Shown here piece by piece: positions 7,036 to 15,830 of a stretch of DNA of 51,464 bases. Both the position numbers and the translations under genes were made by a program. Each line of letters begins with the position of its first letter. The stretch's first letter is position 1. Source of the stretch: Gallionella sp. (GTDB taxonomy: Bacteria; Pseudomonadota; Gammaproteobacteria; Burkholderiales; Gallionellaceae). The DNA lies in NCBI GenBank assembly GCA_027311105.1, contig DAICZN010000113.1, forward strand, positions 1 to 51,464, given 5' to 3'. The notes below the pieces were generated by a model that worked only from the letters and a program-made list of their open reading frames with translations, was not told the DNA's origin and searched no databases.

Positions 7036-9479
7036 TAAAAATTAAAATGACCATGAAAAAAATCCAAGAAAGAAAACAAGAAACCCCGGTGCGGCTGCGT
7101 TGCGGCGCATTGATGGTATTGCTGTGCGCAGTGCAGGCAGTAGCAGCAGTAGAGCCGGCGCAACCACTACAGGCACAGGGTCTGAACACGGCCGGAGCCT
7201 CGGGCGTAAACGAGGTCGTCGAGCCCGGTAAAAAACCGTTTTCGCAGGATGCCGCGACCACGAAAAAAACCAAGTCTGAAAACAAGGATACGGCCTCGAA
7301 TACGGGCACACTTAATTTTGTCGATGCCGATATCGAATCGGTGATTGCCGCAGTCGGCGATTACACCAACACGACATTCATCATCGATCCCAGAGTGAAA
7401 GGCACCCTCACGCTGGTATCCGAAAAGCCCCTCACCAAAACCCAGGCGTTTCAGCTGTTGTCTTCAGTGTTGCGATTGCGCGGCTACACGGTGGTGACAG
7501 GCAACGGCTATTCCAAGGTCGTGCCGGAAGCCGATGCCAAGTTGCAGGCCACCCCGATCCAGTCCGGGGCCATACATGGCGACCAGATCGCGACACATGT
7601 ATTTCATTTGCACTATGAAACCGCAGCCAACCTGCTGGCGGTGTTGCGCCCGTTGATCTCGCCCAATAACACCATCACCGCCGATCCGGGCAACAACACG
7701 CTGGTCATCACCGATTACGCGGACAACCTGCTGCGGCTGGAAAAAATAATCTCGACGATGGACCGGCCTGTGGGCAACGATATGGACATGGTGCCGATAC
7801 GTTATGCGGTCGCCAGCGATATCGCGGCGATGGTCAACCGGCTGCTGGCACCGGGCGGGACGGCAACGGGCGGGACGGCACTCGGTGCTGCCGCGCCGAG
7901 CAGCACGACTGCTGCTGTTGCGCCCGGCGATCCCGGCAGCGTCACGGTGCTGGCCTATCCCCGCACCAATTCGGTCCTGATACGCGCGGCTTCAGAAGCG
8001 CGCGCCAATCTGGCCAGGGTGCTGATCCAGAAACTGGACCAGCCGACTGCTGTGCCGGGAAATGTACATGTGGTCTATCTGAGAAATGCCGAGGCGATCG
8101 AGCTTGCGCAAACCCTGCGTGCGGTGGTGACTTCCGACAGCACCGCGTTACTCCCGATCCCGTCACCCCGATTCTCAACACCAAACTCTTCGTCATTCGG
8201 CAGCACATCTGCCCCGCCAACCGCCATGCCAACCGCCATGCCGACCGCCATGCCCACGGCCGGCCAATCTCCATTGACCGCCGGAACATCCGGCGCAAAC
8301 CCGTTGCTTTCGCAAGGCGGTGGCGGCGGACCCGGCGCACCCAGCGGCGGATTCATCCAGGCTGACCCAAGCACCAACACGCTGATCATCACCGCCAGCG
8401 AGTCTGTCTATCGCGACCTGCGCATCGTCATCGACCAGCTTGATGCGCGCCGTGCCCAGGTCTATATCGAGGCGATGATCGTTGAAGTGGATGCAAACAA
8501 TTCAGCCGAACTGGGCGCGCAGTGGGCCGGCCTGGCGAAAAGTTCCAACGGTGCCGAGGTCGGCGCCGTGACCGCATTCACCCCGCAGGGAGGGGGCAAC
8601 AACCTGCTCACCCAGGCCGGCGCAAAAGCTGCAAACACGCTGGTCCCGCCGGGCAACGGCTTGACTCTGGGCATTCTTAACCAGTCGGGCCTGGGCACAC
8701 TGGTGCATTTGCTGGCAACCGATACCAAAGCGAATATCCTGTCCATGCCCAACATACTCACGCTGGATAATGAAGAAGCAAAGATCATCGTCGGCGAAAA
8801 CGTGCCTTTCATTACCGGCCAATACACAACACCCGGCACGGTGGGGATAAGCCCGTTCCAGACTGTCGATCGCCAGGATATCGGCTTGACGCTGCGGGTG
8901 AAGCCGCAGATTTCCCAGGGTGGCACGGTCAAACTGGCGATTTATCAGGAAACTTCCGCAATAATCGATGCGACCAACCCGGCCGGACTCATCACCAGCA
9001 AGCGTTCGCTGGATACCAACGTGCTGGTCGACGACGGGCAGGTCATCGTGCTGGGCGGCTTGATCGACGACAACGTGCAGGACAGCGTGGAAAAAGTGCC
9101 GGTGCTCGGCGATATTCCCTTCATCGGCAATTTGTTCAAGTACAAGACCCGCAGCCGCGTCAAAACCAACCTGATGGTGTTTTTGCGCCCAACCATAATT
9201 CGCAACGACGATCAAAGCATGGATCTGGCCGGGGACCGTTATGACTTTATCCGCAGTGAGGAAGCCAAGGGACTGCCCGAGCAATCCAATTTCCTGCCCA
9301 ACCTGAACAAGCCGCAACTGCCCCCGTTGGAGAACGGCAGTATAAACGCGGATAAATTGTTCGACAGGAGCAATAGCGGCTCCTTGTTCAAGCGTATCGT
9401 TCCGCCTGAGAAACTGCCGGCCATGCCCCAGTCTAGCCCCGTTGCGCAACCGCCGGCTGCGGTCACTCCCCAGCAGTAA
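7032..9479 (+). CDS. gspD: Type II secretion system secretin GspD
   Basis: An 815-residue outer-membrane secretin, longer than the usual 650-750. A signal peptide lies within the first 40 residues (GALMVLLCAVQAVAAVE). The N0 domain starts near 95 (LNFVDADIESVIAAVGDYTNTTFIIDP), followed by N1-N3 domains split by two low-complexity inserts: a Gly/Ala/Thr stretch near 275-300 and a Ser/Pro/Thr stretch with four PTAM units near 390-410. The secretin core follows from about 480 (VYIEAMIVEVD; VPFITGQYTTPG; TNVLVDDGQVIVLGGLI; VPVLGDIPFIGNLFK). Longer N-domain linkers are tolerated in secretins. No pilotin gene is visible nearby. Confidence 0.92.
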   Translation: MIKIKMTMKKIQERKQETPVRLRCGALMVLLCAVQAVAAVEPAQPLQAQGLNTAGASGVNEVVEPGKKPFSQDAATTKKTKSENKDTASNTGTLNFVDADIESVIAAVGDYTNTTFIIDPRVKGTLTLVSEKPLTKTQAFQLLSSVLRLRGYTVVTGNGYSKVVPEADAKLQATPIQSGAIHGDQIATHVFHLHYETAANLLAVLRPLISPNNTITADPGNNTLVITDYADNLLRLEKIISTMDRPVGNDMDMVPIRYAVASDIAAMVNRLLAPGGTATGGTALGAAAPSSTTAAVAPGDPGSVTVLAYPRTNSVLIRAASEARANLARVLIQKLDQPTAVPGNVHVVYLRNAEAIELAQTLRAVVTSDSTALLPIPSPRFSTPNSSSFGSTSAPPTAMPTAMPTAMPTAGQSPLTAGTSGANPLLSQGGGGGPGAPSGGFIQADPSTNTLIITASESVYRDLRIVIDQLDARRAQVYIEAMIVEVDANNSAELGAQWAGLAKSSNGAEVGAVTAFTPQGGGNNLLTQAGAKAANTLVPPGNGLTLGILNQSGLGTLVHLLATDTKANILSMPNILTLDNEEAKIIVGENVPFITGQYTTPGTVGISPFQTVDRQDIGLTLRVKPQISQGGTVKLAIYQETSAIIDATNPAGLITSKRSLDTNVLVDDGQVIVLGGLIDDNVQDSVEKVPVLGDIPFIGNLFKYKTRSRVKTNLMVFLRPTIIRNDDQSMDLAGDRYDFIRSEEAKGLPEQSNFLPNLNKPQLPPLENGSINADKLFDRSNSGSLFKRIVPPEKLPAMPQSSPVAQPPAAVTPQQ
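8216..8258 (+). repeat. 12-bp tandem repeat within gspD (PTAM units)
   Basis: Successive CCAACCGCCATG-type units encode PTAMPTAMPTAMPTA in a disordered linker of the secretin. Unit number could vary by slippage without changing the frame. Confidence 0.7.
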
Positions 9480-9499
9480 GCAGCGATGGGAACTTTGTG

Positions 9500-10930
9500 A
9501 TGGATACCCGCCTTCTGCCCTATGCGTTCGCCCGTGATTTCGCGCTGCTGGCACACCGCGACGGCGCTGCGGACGGCCCGGTCGAGGTCTGGATATCCGA
9601 TGCGACCAGGCCCAACGCAATCGCCGAGGTGAGCCGCTGTTTCGGCCGCATCAGGCTGAAATCGCTGCCGCGTGACGAGCTCGAAGCCGCCATCGCCAAA
9701 GCCTATGCAAGTTCGGGGGGCAATGCGGCGCAGGTCATCGATGAATATGAATCCGATCTCGATCTGACCAAGCTGATGCTGGACATGCCGGCGATCGAGG
9801 ATTTGCTGGAATCCGCCGATGACGCGCCGGTGATCCGCATGATCAACGCGCTGCTGACCCAGGCTTTGCGCGAGGGCGCATCGGATATCCACATCGAACC
9901 GTTCGAGCAGGTTTCGGTGGTGCGCTTTCGCGTCGACGGCAGCCTGCGCGATGTGGTGCGGCCGAAGAAGGCGATCCATGCTTCGCTGATTTCGCGCATC
10001 AAAATCATGGCACAGCTCGACATCGCCGAGAAACGCCTGCCGCAGGATGGCCGCATCACGCTGCGCGTCGGCGGCAGGCCGGTCGATGTGCGGGTTTCCA
10101 CGCTGCCCACCGCGCACGGGGAACGCGCGGTGTTGCGCCTGCTCGACAAGGAATCCGGCAAACTGGATTTGCACAGCCTGGGCATGAGCCCGGACGTGCT
10201 GGAAAAATTCGACAAGCTGATCACGCAGCCGCATGGCATCGTGCTGGTCACCGGCCCGACCGGCTCCGGAAAAACCACCACGCTGTATGCCGCGCTAACC
10301 CGGCTTAATACCACCAGCACCAACATCCTGACGGTCGAGGACCCGGTGGAATATGAGTTGAACGGCGTCGGCCAGACCCAGGTCAATGCGCGTATCGACA
10401 TGACATTTGCCAAGGCGTTGCGCGCGATCCTGCGCCAGGACCCCTACATCATCATGATAGGCGAAATTCGCGACCTGGAAACCGCGCAAATCGCGGTGCA
10501 GGCATCCCTGACCGGCCACCTGGTACTGGCAACCCTGCACACCAATGATTCTGCGGCCGCGATCACGCGCCTGCTCGACATGGGCATAGAACCATTCCTG
10601 CTGTCGTCGTCGCTGATCGGCGTGGTCGCCCAGCGGCTGGTGCGAAAACTGTGCGAGCACTGCAAACGGCAGGACGGCCAATTCTGGTATGAGACCGGCT
10701 GCGACAAATGCAGCCACACCGGTTACCAGGGCCGGCTCGGCGTTTATGAGTTATTGCAGACCACCGAACAGATACGCGCGCAAATCCATAACCGCGCATC
10801 TGAAGCCGACATCCGTGCAACCTCGCAGCGCGACGGGATGCGCACGATGCGCGAGGATGGCGAGCGACGGCTGATCGATGGCACGACCTCGCAGGCTGAA
10901 TTGCTGCGCGTCACCAAGACTCAGGAATAG
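9500..10930 (+). CDS. gspE: Type II secretion system ATPase GspE
   Basis: A 476-residue cytoplasmic hexameric ATPase that powers pseudopilus assembly. Seen in order: N1E-like domain, N2E domain (ASDIHIEP near 127), Walker A GPTGSGKTT at about 252, the Asp box (TVEDPVEY), Walker B (IIMIGEIRD, with Ile in place of the common Val), the His box (LATLHTNDSAAAITRL), and the tetracysteine zinc site (CEHC then CDKC). It lacks the long N-terminal extension of some homologues but is complete. ATG 9500 is preferred over the adjacent GTG 9497 because of RBS spacing (GGGA). Confidence 0.93.
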   Translation: MDTRLLPYAFARDFALLAHRDGAADGPVEVWISDATRPNAIAEVSRCFGRIRLKSLPRDELEAAIAKAYASSGGNAAQVIDEYESDLDLTKLMLDMPAIEDLLESADDAPVIRMINALLTQALREGASDIHIEPFEQVSVVRFRVDGSLRDVVRPKKAIHASLISRIKIMAQLDIAEKRLPQDGRITLRVGGRPVDVRVSTLPTAHGERAVLRLLDKESGKLDLHSLGMSPDVLEKFDKLITQPHGIVLVTGPTGSGKTTTLYAALTRLNTTSTNILTVEDPVEYELNGVGQTQVNARIDMTFAKALRAILRQDPYIIMIGEIRDLETAQIAVQASLTGHLVLATLHTNDSAAAITRLLDMGIEPFLLSSSLIGVVAQRLVRKLCEHCKRQDGQFWYETGCDKCSHTGYQGRLGVYELLQTTEQIRAQIHNRASEADIRATSQRDGMRTMREDGERRLIDGTTSQAELLRVTKTQE

Positions 10931-10939
10931 GGACACGCC

Positions 10940-12160
10940 ATGCCAGCATTTCGTTATGAGGCCGTCGATGCGACAGGAGCCAGCCAGAAAGGCGTGGTCA
11001 ATGCCGACAGCGCCCGCACCGCCCGCTCCTAACTGCGCGCGCAGGGTCTGGTGACTATCAGCGTGGCTGCGATTGCGACCCAGCTCGACGGGAGCGGACT
11101 GGCCAAACGCAGTGCATTCGGCGACCGCCTTTCGACGATTGAGCTCGCCCTGTTCACGCGGCAATTGGCAAGCCTGCTGGAAGCCAGCCTGCCGCTGGAG
11201 CAGGCATTTACCGCGTTGCTCGAGCAAGCCGAGCGAACCTATGTGCGTGATCTGATCGCGTCGATCCGCTCGGAAGTGATGGGCGGCTCATCGCTTTCCG
11301 ATGCGCTGTCGCGGCATCCGCGCGACTTTGCCGACATCTATCGCGCACTGGTCGCATCCGGCGAACATATCGGCCAATTGGCGCGGGTGCTGTCGCAGCT
11401 GGCCGACTATATCGAACGGCGCAATACGCTGGTGCAAAAAATCAAGCTCGCATTTACCTACCCTGCGATCGTCACCGTGGTGGCATTTTTGATCGTGATT
11501 TTCCTGTTGACCTATGTGGTGCCGCAGATCGTGTCGGTTTTCGAAAACACCAAACAAAAGCTGCCGTTCCTGACCACGGTGATGCTGGCCGTTTCGGACT
11601 TCGTGCGCCATGATGGCTGGATCGTTTTGCTGGTCGTCATCGCGCTGGCTTACGCCTGGCGCCGCGCGCTGAAAGTCCCCGCAACCAAGCTGCGCTGGCA
11701 TACCTGGTTGCTGTCGGCGCCGCTGTACGGCAGGTTCGAGCGCAGCCTGAACACCGCGCGCTTCGCCAGCACCCTGGCGATCACGACCGGGTCCGGCGTG
11801 CCGATATTGCGCGCCCTGCAAACCAGCCGCGACACGCTGACCAATGTCGCGATGCGCGCGCAGGTTGAAGAAGCGACGAACAGCGTGCGCGAGGGTGTGG
11901 GTCTGGCGCGGGCGTTATCGGTGCACAAGCATTTCCCGCCTATGCTGATCCACATGATCCGCGCCGGCGAAGTCACCGGAGAATTGCCGGCGATGCTGGA
12001 AAGAGCTTCCAGCGCACTGGAACAGGATCTGGAAAGGCGTGCGATGACCATGGCCGGCCTGCTTGAGCCGGCGCTGATACTGGCGATGGGCGTGGTGGTA
12101 CTGCTGATCGTGCTGGCCGTGTTGATGCCTATCATAGAGATCAACCAGCTGGTTCACTGA
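10940..12160 (+). pseudogene. gspF: gspF, inner-membrane platform protein, interrupted by an in-frame TAA
   Basis: The family-typical start is the ATG at 10940 (MPAFRYEAVDATGASQKGVV), but codon 31 is TAA (11030-11032), exactly where relatives have Gln (…ARTARS-stop-LRAQGLV). The frame then continues without further damage to 12160. From the in-frame GTG at 11051 it encodes 369 residues with both GspF cytoplasmic domains, three transmembrane segments (about 130-152, 180-200, 342-362) and intact motifs (FTRQLASLLEASLPLEQA; FASTLAITTGSGVPILRAL; MIRAGEVTGELP). CAA to TAA is a single C-to-T change. Possible explanations are a recent loss-of-function mutation, translation from an internal start, suppression, or a sequencing error. 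GspF is normally essential for secretion. Confidence 0.85.
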
Positions 12161-12181
12161 CGTTAACGCAGAACGCTGATT

Positions 12182-12598
12182 ATGAGGAATTCAATGAACC
12201 GCTGGCCACTGATTGCAAGTTTCGTGTTATTCATCGCCCTGTGCGTTTCAACCGCCTATTGGGCGATGCAATTGTTCACGCCCCCTGCACGGCGCGTCGC
12301 GGCACCGCCCGAAACAGCCCGGCCTGTCCCGCAAGCCGGCGCAGCGGCAAGTTTGTTTGGCGGTCATTCGGGTGCCCGCGACAGCAATTTCCAGTTGAAA
12401 GGCGTGGTGATGGCGAGCAATCCGGACGAAAGTGTCGCAATCATTGCCGCCAACGGAAAACCCCCGCGAGCGATCAGGGCCAATGGGGAAGTATCGCCCG
12501 GCGTCACGGTCAAGGAAGTGCAAAAACGCTACATTCTGCTTATCGAAAGCGGCGTGGTCAAAAAAATTGAACTGCCCGAAATTGCCAAGCGCAAGTAA
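12182..12598 (+). CDS. gspC: Short GspC-like protein (HR domain only)
   Basis: A 138-residue protein with one N-terminal transmembrane helix (about 9-28) and a small periplasmic beta domain (about 65-130: FQLKGVVMASNPDESVAIIAANGKP, VKEVQKRYILLIESGVVKKIEL) resembling the homology-region domain of GspC, which contacts the secretin. A normal GspC is about twice this length and ends with a PDZ or coiled-coil domain, missing here. It is the last gene of the gsp run, placed after gspF rather than at the head. Short GspC forms without PDZ exist, so this may be functional. Starts at 12182 and 12194 are both possible. Confidence 0.65.
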   Translation: MRNSMNRWPLIASFVLFIALCVSTAYWAMQLFTPPARRVAAPPETARPVPQAGAAASLFGGHSGARDSNFQLKGVVMASNPDESVAIIAANGKPPRAIRANGEVSPGVTVKEVQKRYILLIESGVVKKIELPEIAKRK

Positions 12599-12605
12599 AT
12601 CCAGC

Positions 12606-12634
12606 CAGGGTCACATCAAGTTGCAGTGACCCTG
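12606..12634 (+). terminator. Hairpin after the gsp operon (weak terminator)
   Basis: Perfect 9-bp stem CAGGGTCAC/GTGACCCTG with an 11-base loop directly after the last gsp gene. It is not followed by a T run, so it may stabilise the 3' end or act with Rho. Confidence 0.45.
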
Positions 12635-12658
12635 TCATCAATCTTACCCGCGTTATGG

Positions 12659-12687
12659 AATATCTCTTCGTTGCGCGAAGAGATATT
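12659..12687. terminator. Strong hairpin between convergent gspC-like gene and apbC
   Basis: Perfect 12-bp stem AATATCTCTTCG/CGAAGAGATATT with a 5-base loop. It lies 9 bases beyond the apbC stop and could serve as a two-way transcription barrier or 3'-end stabiliser. No long T tract follows on either strand. Confidence 0.55.
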
Positions 12688-12695
12688 TGAACAGA

Positions 12696-13790
12696 TCAGG
12701 TATTTTGCACCACGATTTTGGGGAAAGCCGCACTGTGATCCTGGGCCATGTCCGCGACCTTGACCGCGATGCGGCGCGCGATCTGCTTGTAGGTTTTGGC
12801 GATGCTGCCGTCGGGATCGGACACCACGGTGGGGTTGCCCGAATCGGCCTGCTCGCGGATGCGGATGTCCAGCGGCAGGCCGCCGAGGAATTCCACGTTG
12901 TAATCGGCGCACATCTTCTCCCCGCCGCCCGCACCGAAAATATGTTCTTCATGGCCGCATTTTGAACAGATGTGCGTGCTCATGTTTTCCACGATGCCGA
13001 CGATCTTGATGCCGACCTTCTCGAACATCTTGAGTCCCTTGCGCGCATCAAGGAGCGCGATATCCTGCGGCGTGGTGACGATCACCGCGCCGGTGACCGG
13101 CACTTTTTGCGCGAGGGTAAGCTGGATGTCGCCGGTGCCCGGCGGCAGGTCCACCACCAGGTAATCCAGATTGTCCCAGCGCGTCTGGTGCAGCAGTTGA
13201 TCGAGCGCCTGGGTCACCATGGGACCGCGCCAGACCATGGGCGTATCTTCGCCGTCTATCATGAAGCCGATGGACATGGCCTGCAGGCCGTGGTTGATCA
13301 TCGGCTCCATAGACTTGCCGTCAACCGAAGTGGGCTGCCCGGATATGCCCAGCATCGTGGGTTGCGAAGGACCGTATATATCGGCATCCAGCACCCCGAC
13401 CCGCGCGCCCTCGGCAGCCAGGGCGAGGGCCAGATTGACTGCCGTGGTGGATTTCCCCACGCCACCCTTGCCGCTGGCGACGGCGATGATATTTTTCACA
13501 CCTTCCACCAGCTTCACGCCGCGCTGCACCGCGTGCGGCACGACCTTGCTGGACACCGTGACGCTGACCTTGCCTGCACCGGGCAATGCGGCCTTCAGAT
13601 GCGTTTCGACCATAGCCCGGATCTCGCCCCACACGCTCTTGGCCGGATATCCCAGCATGATTTCCAGAGCCACATCGTTGCCGCTGATCTTGATGTTCTT
13701 CACCGATTTGCCGCTGACAAAGTCCTTTTTGGTGTTGGGATCGATCAAATTCTTTAACGCGTTTTGCACATCAGTTTCGATAAAACTCAT
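12696..13790 (-). CDS. apbC: ApbC/Mrp iron-sulfur cluster carrier ATPase
   Basis: A 364-residue P-loop NTPase of the Mrp/NBP35 family, which delivers Fe-S clusters to apoproteins. Residues 1-85 form the MIP18-like (DUF59) domain. The deviant Walker A GKGGVGKST lies near 107, followed by DADIYGPSQPTMLG and the CxxC cluster site CSKCGHEEH near 270. Length and domain order are standard. It is a housekeeping gene, but its placement upstream of a region coding for many Fe-S proteins is fitting. It starts at ATG 13790 with a GGAG RBS. Confidence 0.93.
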   Translation of the reverse strand: MSFIETDVQNALKNLIDPNTKKDFVSGKSVKNIKISGNDVALEIMLGYPAKSVWGEIRAMVETHLKAALPGAGKVSVTVSSKVVPHAVQRGVKLVEGVKNIIAVASGKGGVGKSTTAVNLALALAAEGARVGVLDADIYGPSQPTMLGISGQPTSVDGKSMEPMINHGLQAMSIGFMIDGEDTPMVWRGPMVTQALDQLLHQTRWDNLDYLVVDLPPGTGDIQLTLAQKVPVTGAVIVTTPQDIALLDARKGLKMFEKVGIKIVGIVENMSTHICSKCGHEEHIFGAGGGEKMCADYNVEFLGGLPLDIRIREQADSGNPTVVSDPDGSIAKTYKQIARRIAVKVADMAQDHSAAFPKIVVQNT

Positions 13791-13870
13791 TATTCACTCC
13801 TGGATCAGATTAAAGGCTTGGATTTGGATTTTAAACTATGTTGACTGATTTTATCAGGTATTCTTCCCGG

Positions 13871-14245
13871 CTATTTTTTTGCCCCGGCACGCGGTTCGCG
13901 GCTTGCTCCGGCAGCTGCCAGCCTATCCAGGTAATCCTGCCACAAGGCAGCGTGATTTTTGCCCAGTTTGTACAGGTATTCCCAGGTGTAAAGACCGGTG
14001 TCGTGCCCGTCATCAAAATTTATCTGCACGGCATAGCTCCCGACCGGGACCAGTGAGCTTATCCCGACATCCTTTTTGCCTGTCTGCAATACCTCCTGGC
14101 CGGGGCCGTGTCCGCTGACGTCGGCCGACGGAGAATACACCCGCAGATACTCGTGGGACAGCCGGTAAGACTCGCCGTCACCAAAGGTGATCTCAAGCGT
14201 GCGGGATTGCTGGTGCAATTTTATTTCGGTCGGCTGCTCGGACAT
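13871..14245 (-). CDS. DUF971 (GBBH-like N-terminal domain) protein
   Basis: A 124-residue cytoplasmic protein with the DUF971 fold: LEITFGDGESYRLSHEYLRVYSPSA, then VPVGSYAVQINFDDGHDTGLYTWEYLYKL. Family members are widespread in betaproteobacteria, often next to ubiquinone or Fe-S genes, and some are zinc-binding, but no cysteine pair is visible here. The listed ORF is longer; I chose ATG 14245 because CAGGAG precedes it and the conserved part begins there. Its biochemical role is unknown. Confidence 0.75.
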   Translation of the reverse strand: MSEQPTEIKLHQQSRTLEITFGDGESYRLSHEYLRVYSPSADVSGHGPGQEVLQTGKKDVGISSLVPVGSYAVQINFDDGHDTGLYTWEYLYKLGKNHAALWQDYLDRLAAAGASREPRAGAKK

Positions 14246-14300
14246 GATACGGCGTTGCTCCTGTAATGCGCCGCGCAAGGGGGTCGCGGACATGAAAATA

Positions 14301-14729
14301 CTAACGTGGTTTGTAAAGCGTCTTGGCCAGCCTGACCATCTGGGAATACGGAAAATCGGCCAGGCTGCCAAATTTTTGCCGCGACAATTCAAGCAAACCT
14401 GCCACGTCATCCACCTGTTCGCGTGCATCCAGCGAAAACTGCAGGGCTCTCAGGCCGCCGCATTGCATGCGCATTTCCTGTGCATGCGGCAAGGGCTTGT
14501 CAATGTGCAATTCCCCCAGGGTAAAATTGAAATTGCGCCGCAACAAATCGCGCAATTCGGTACAACGCACTAGCGCTTCCGCATTATTGCAGTAAACGAT
14601 CTCACGCTCGGCTATATTGCGCTTTTCTGCCCTGGAGCAAGACGCACAATTGGCCAGTATGGTTTTTTCAAACGGGCAGGCGTCCGCAACCGTTGCGGAC
14701 AATGCCTGCCGATAAGCAGTTTCATCCAT
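14301..14729 (-). CDS. Unknown small cysteine-containing protein
   Basis: A 142-residue protein that I do not recognise. The N-terminal third carries several cysteines (ACPFEKTILANCASCSRA, then VYCNNAEALVRC), which might bind metal or a cluster. The rest is predicted helical and charged. There is no signal peptide or membrane helix. It sits 11 bases after the next small gene and before the DUF971 gene on the same strand, so the three probably share a transcript. Codon use fits its neighbours. It is probably a real gene. Confidence 0.6.
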   Translation of the reverse strand: MDETAYRQALSATVADACPFEKTILANCASCSRAEKRNIAEREIVYCNNAEALVRCTELRDLLRRNFNFTLGELHIDKPLPHAQEMRMQCGGLRALQFSLDAREQVDDVAGLLELSRQKFGSLADFPYSQMVRLAKTLYKPR

Positions 14730-14740
14730 GAAATGCCGGC

Positions 14741-14968
14741 TTAATCGTCCTGTGGATTGGGTATGGGTGCGCGCACCTGGTTGAGCAAATCCTCGGCGTG
14801 CAATTCCGTTTCGGCAAAAATCACCTTGATCGAGTATGCGACATCTCCGGCCAGTTCGCCGCGCAACAGCTTGGCGCGGTTTGATGCTTCACGAAAAGCA
14901 TCGTGCTGCTCCAGCTTTTCCAGGTGCCGTATCGGTTTTTCAAATATCTTGTAAACAAAGTAAGGCAT
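14741..14968 (-). CDS. Unknown 75-residue protein
   Basis: A short, charged, soluble protein (starts MPYFVYKIFEKP, ends PIPNPQDD) with two predicted helices rich in Glu, Lys and Arg. No domain recognised. A strand-helix start of this kind is seen in small conserved betaproteobacterial proteins. It is expressed with the 14301-14729 gene, judging by the 11-base spacing. The RBS before ATG 14968 is AAAGAGAAAT-like and acceptable. Confidence 0.55.
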   Translation of the reverse strand: MPYFVYKIFEKPIRHLEKLEQHDAFREASNRAKLLRGELAGDVAYSIKVIFAETELHAEDLLNQVRAPIPNPQDD

Positions 14969-15018
14969 ATTTCTCTTTCAGCGGTTGGCACATCCGTGCT
15001 CTGCCGCGGGTATTTGGA

Positions 15019-15594
15019 TCAGGATTTGGCTGCAGGCTTCAGGAAGGTTACCACCCGCGACCCGGGTTCGTTTTTGCTGGAGCAACTTCCCTCGCCCACC
15101 CCCGCTTCCCGCTCCGCTTCGTGCAACACATTGATCACATCCACGTAATGCTTTTGTTTCACCATCATCAGCGCAGTAAGGCCGCCATCGTTCCGCGCCA
15201 TGACATCGGCTCCCGCACGCAACAGCGTCTCCACGACGGCCGTTTCGCCATAACCCGCAGCCAGCATCAGGGGGCGTATCCCGTAGCCGATAGGCGCTTC
15301 AACATTCGCCCCGTCATCGATCAGGGTCTGAACGACATCCGCAAACCCCCGATCCTGCTCGGCGTTATAAGCGGCCTTCATCAATGCTGTCCAGCCGCGC
15401 TCGTCGCTTGCATTGATTTCGGCGCCCGCCTCGATCAATACCCGAACCATGGGCAGGTTGCCGGTATGGGACGCCACCATCAAGAGAGTCGCTCCTTCGC
15501 TGTCACGCGTACCCGTATCGGCCCCGGCAGCCAGCATCTGCCGCACAGACTCGACATCACCCGTCTTTATTGCCCCGAATAATTTATCAGACAT
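15019..15594 (-). CDS. Ankyrin-repeat protein
   Basis: A 191-residue soluble protein with about five ankyrin repeats between residues 5 and 165 (GATLLMVASHTGNLPMVRVLIEAGAEIN and GWTALMKAAYNA... are typical units). It ends in a basic tail. No signal peptide is visible, so it is probably cytoplasmic. Ankyrin proteins mediate protein contacts; the partner is unknown. It lies downstream of petC after a 236-base gap. Confidence 0.85.
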   Translation of the reverse strand: MSDKLFGAIKTGDVESVRQMLAAGADTGTRDSEGATLLMVASHTGNLPMVRVLIEAGAEINASDERGWTALMKAAYNAEQDRGFADVVQTLIDDGANVEAPIGYGIRPLMLAAGYGETAVVETLLRAGADVMARNDGGLTALMMVKQKHYVDVINVLHEAEREAGVGEGSCSSKNEPGSRVVTFLKPAAKS

Positions 15595-15830
15595 ACAAAC
15601 TCCTTGTTGACTTCATTCCCGACATTGCGGTCGAACGGACGTCCTGCCTCGCTTCCTACTTCAAGATTCGCCTCATCCATGGCCATGCCCGCTCGCCGTT
15701 AGGGCTCCCGTGCAAAACGGCATTCTGACAAGACGGCGGGGCGCGCCTGCTCCGGCTGAATCATGCCGGTTGCGTGCCAAACAAGAGCTCTGCTGATCAT
15801 GCAAGGCAAAGGCGCACCCGCAGTCCCCGG

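Noticed and set aside
8502-9620. 372-residue minus-strand ORF over gspD/gspE
   Set aside because: His/Arg/Gln-rich shadow of well-supported genes on the other strand.
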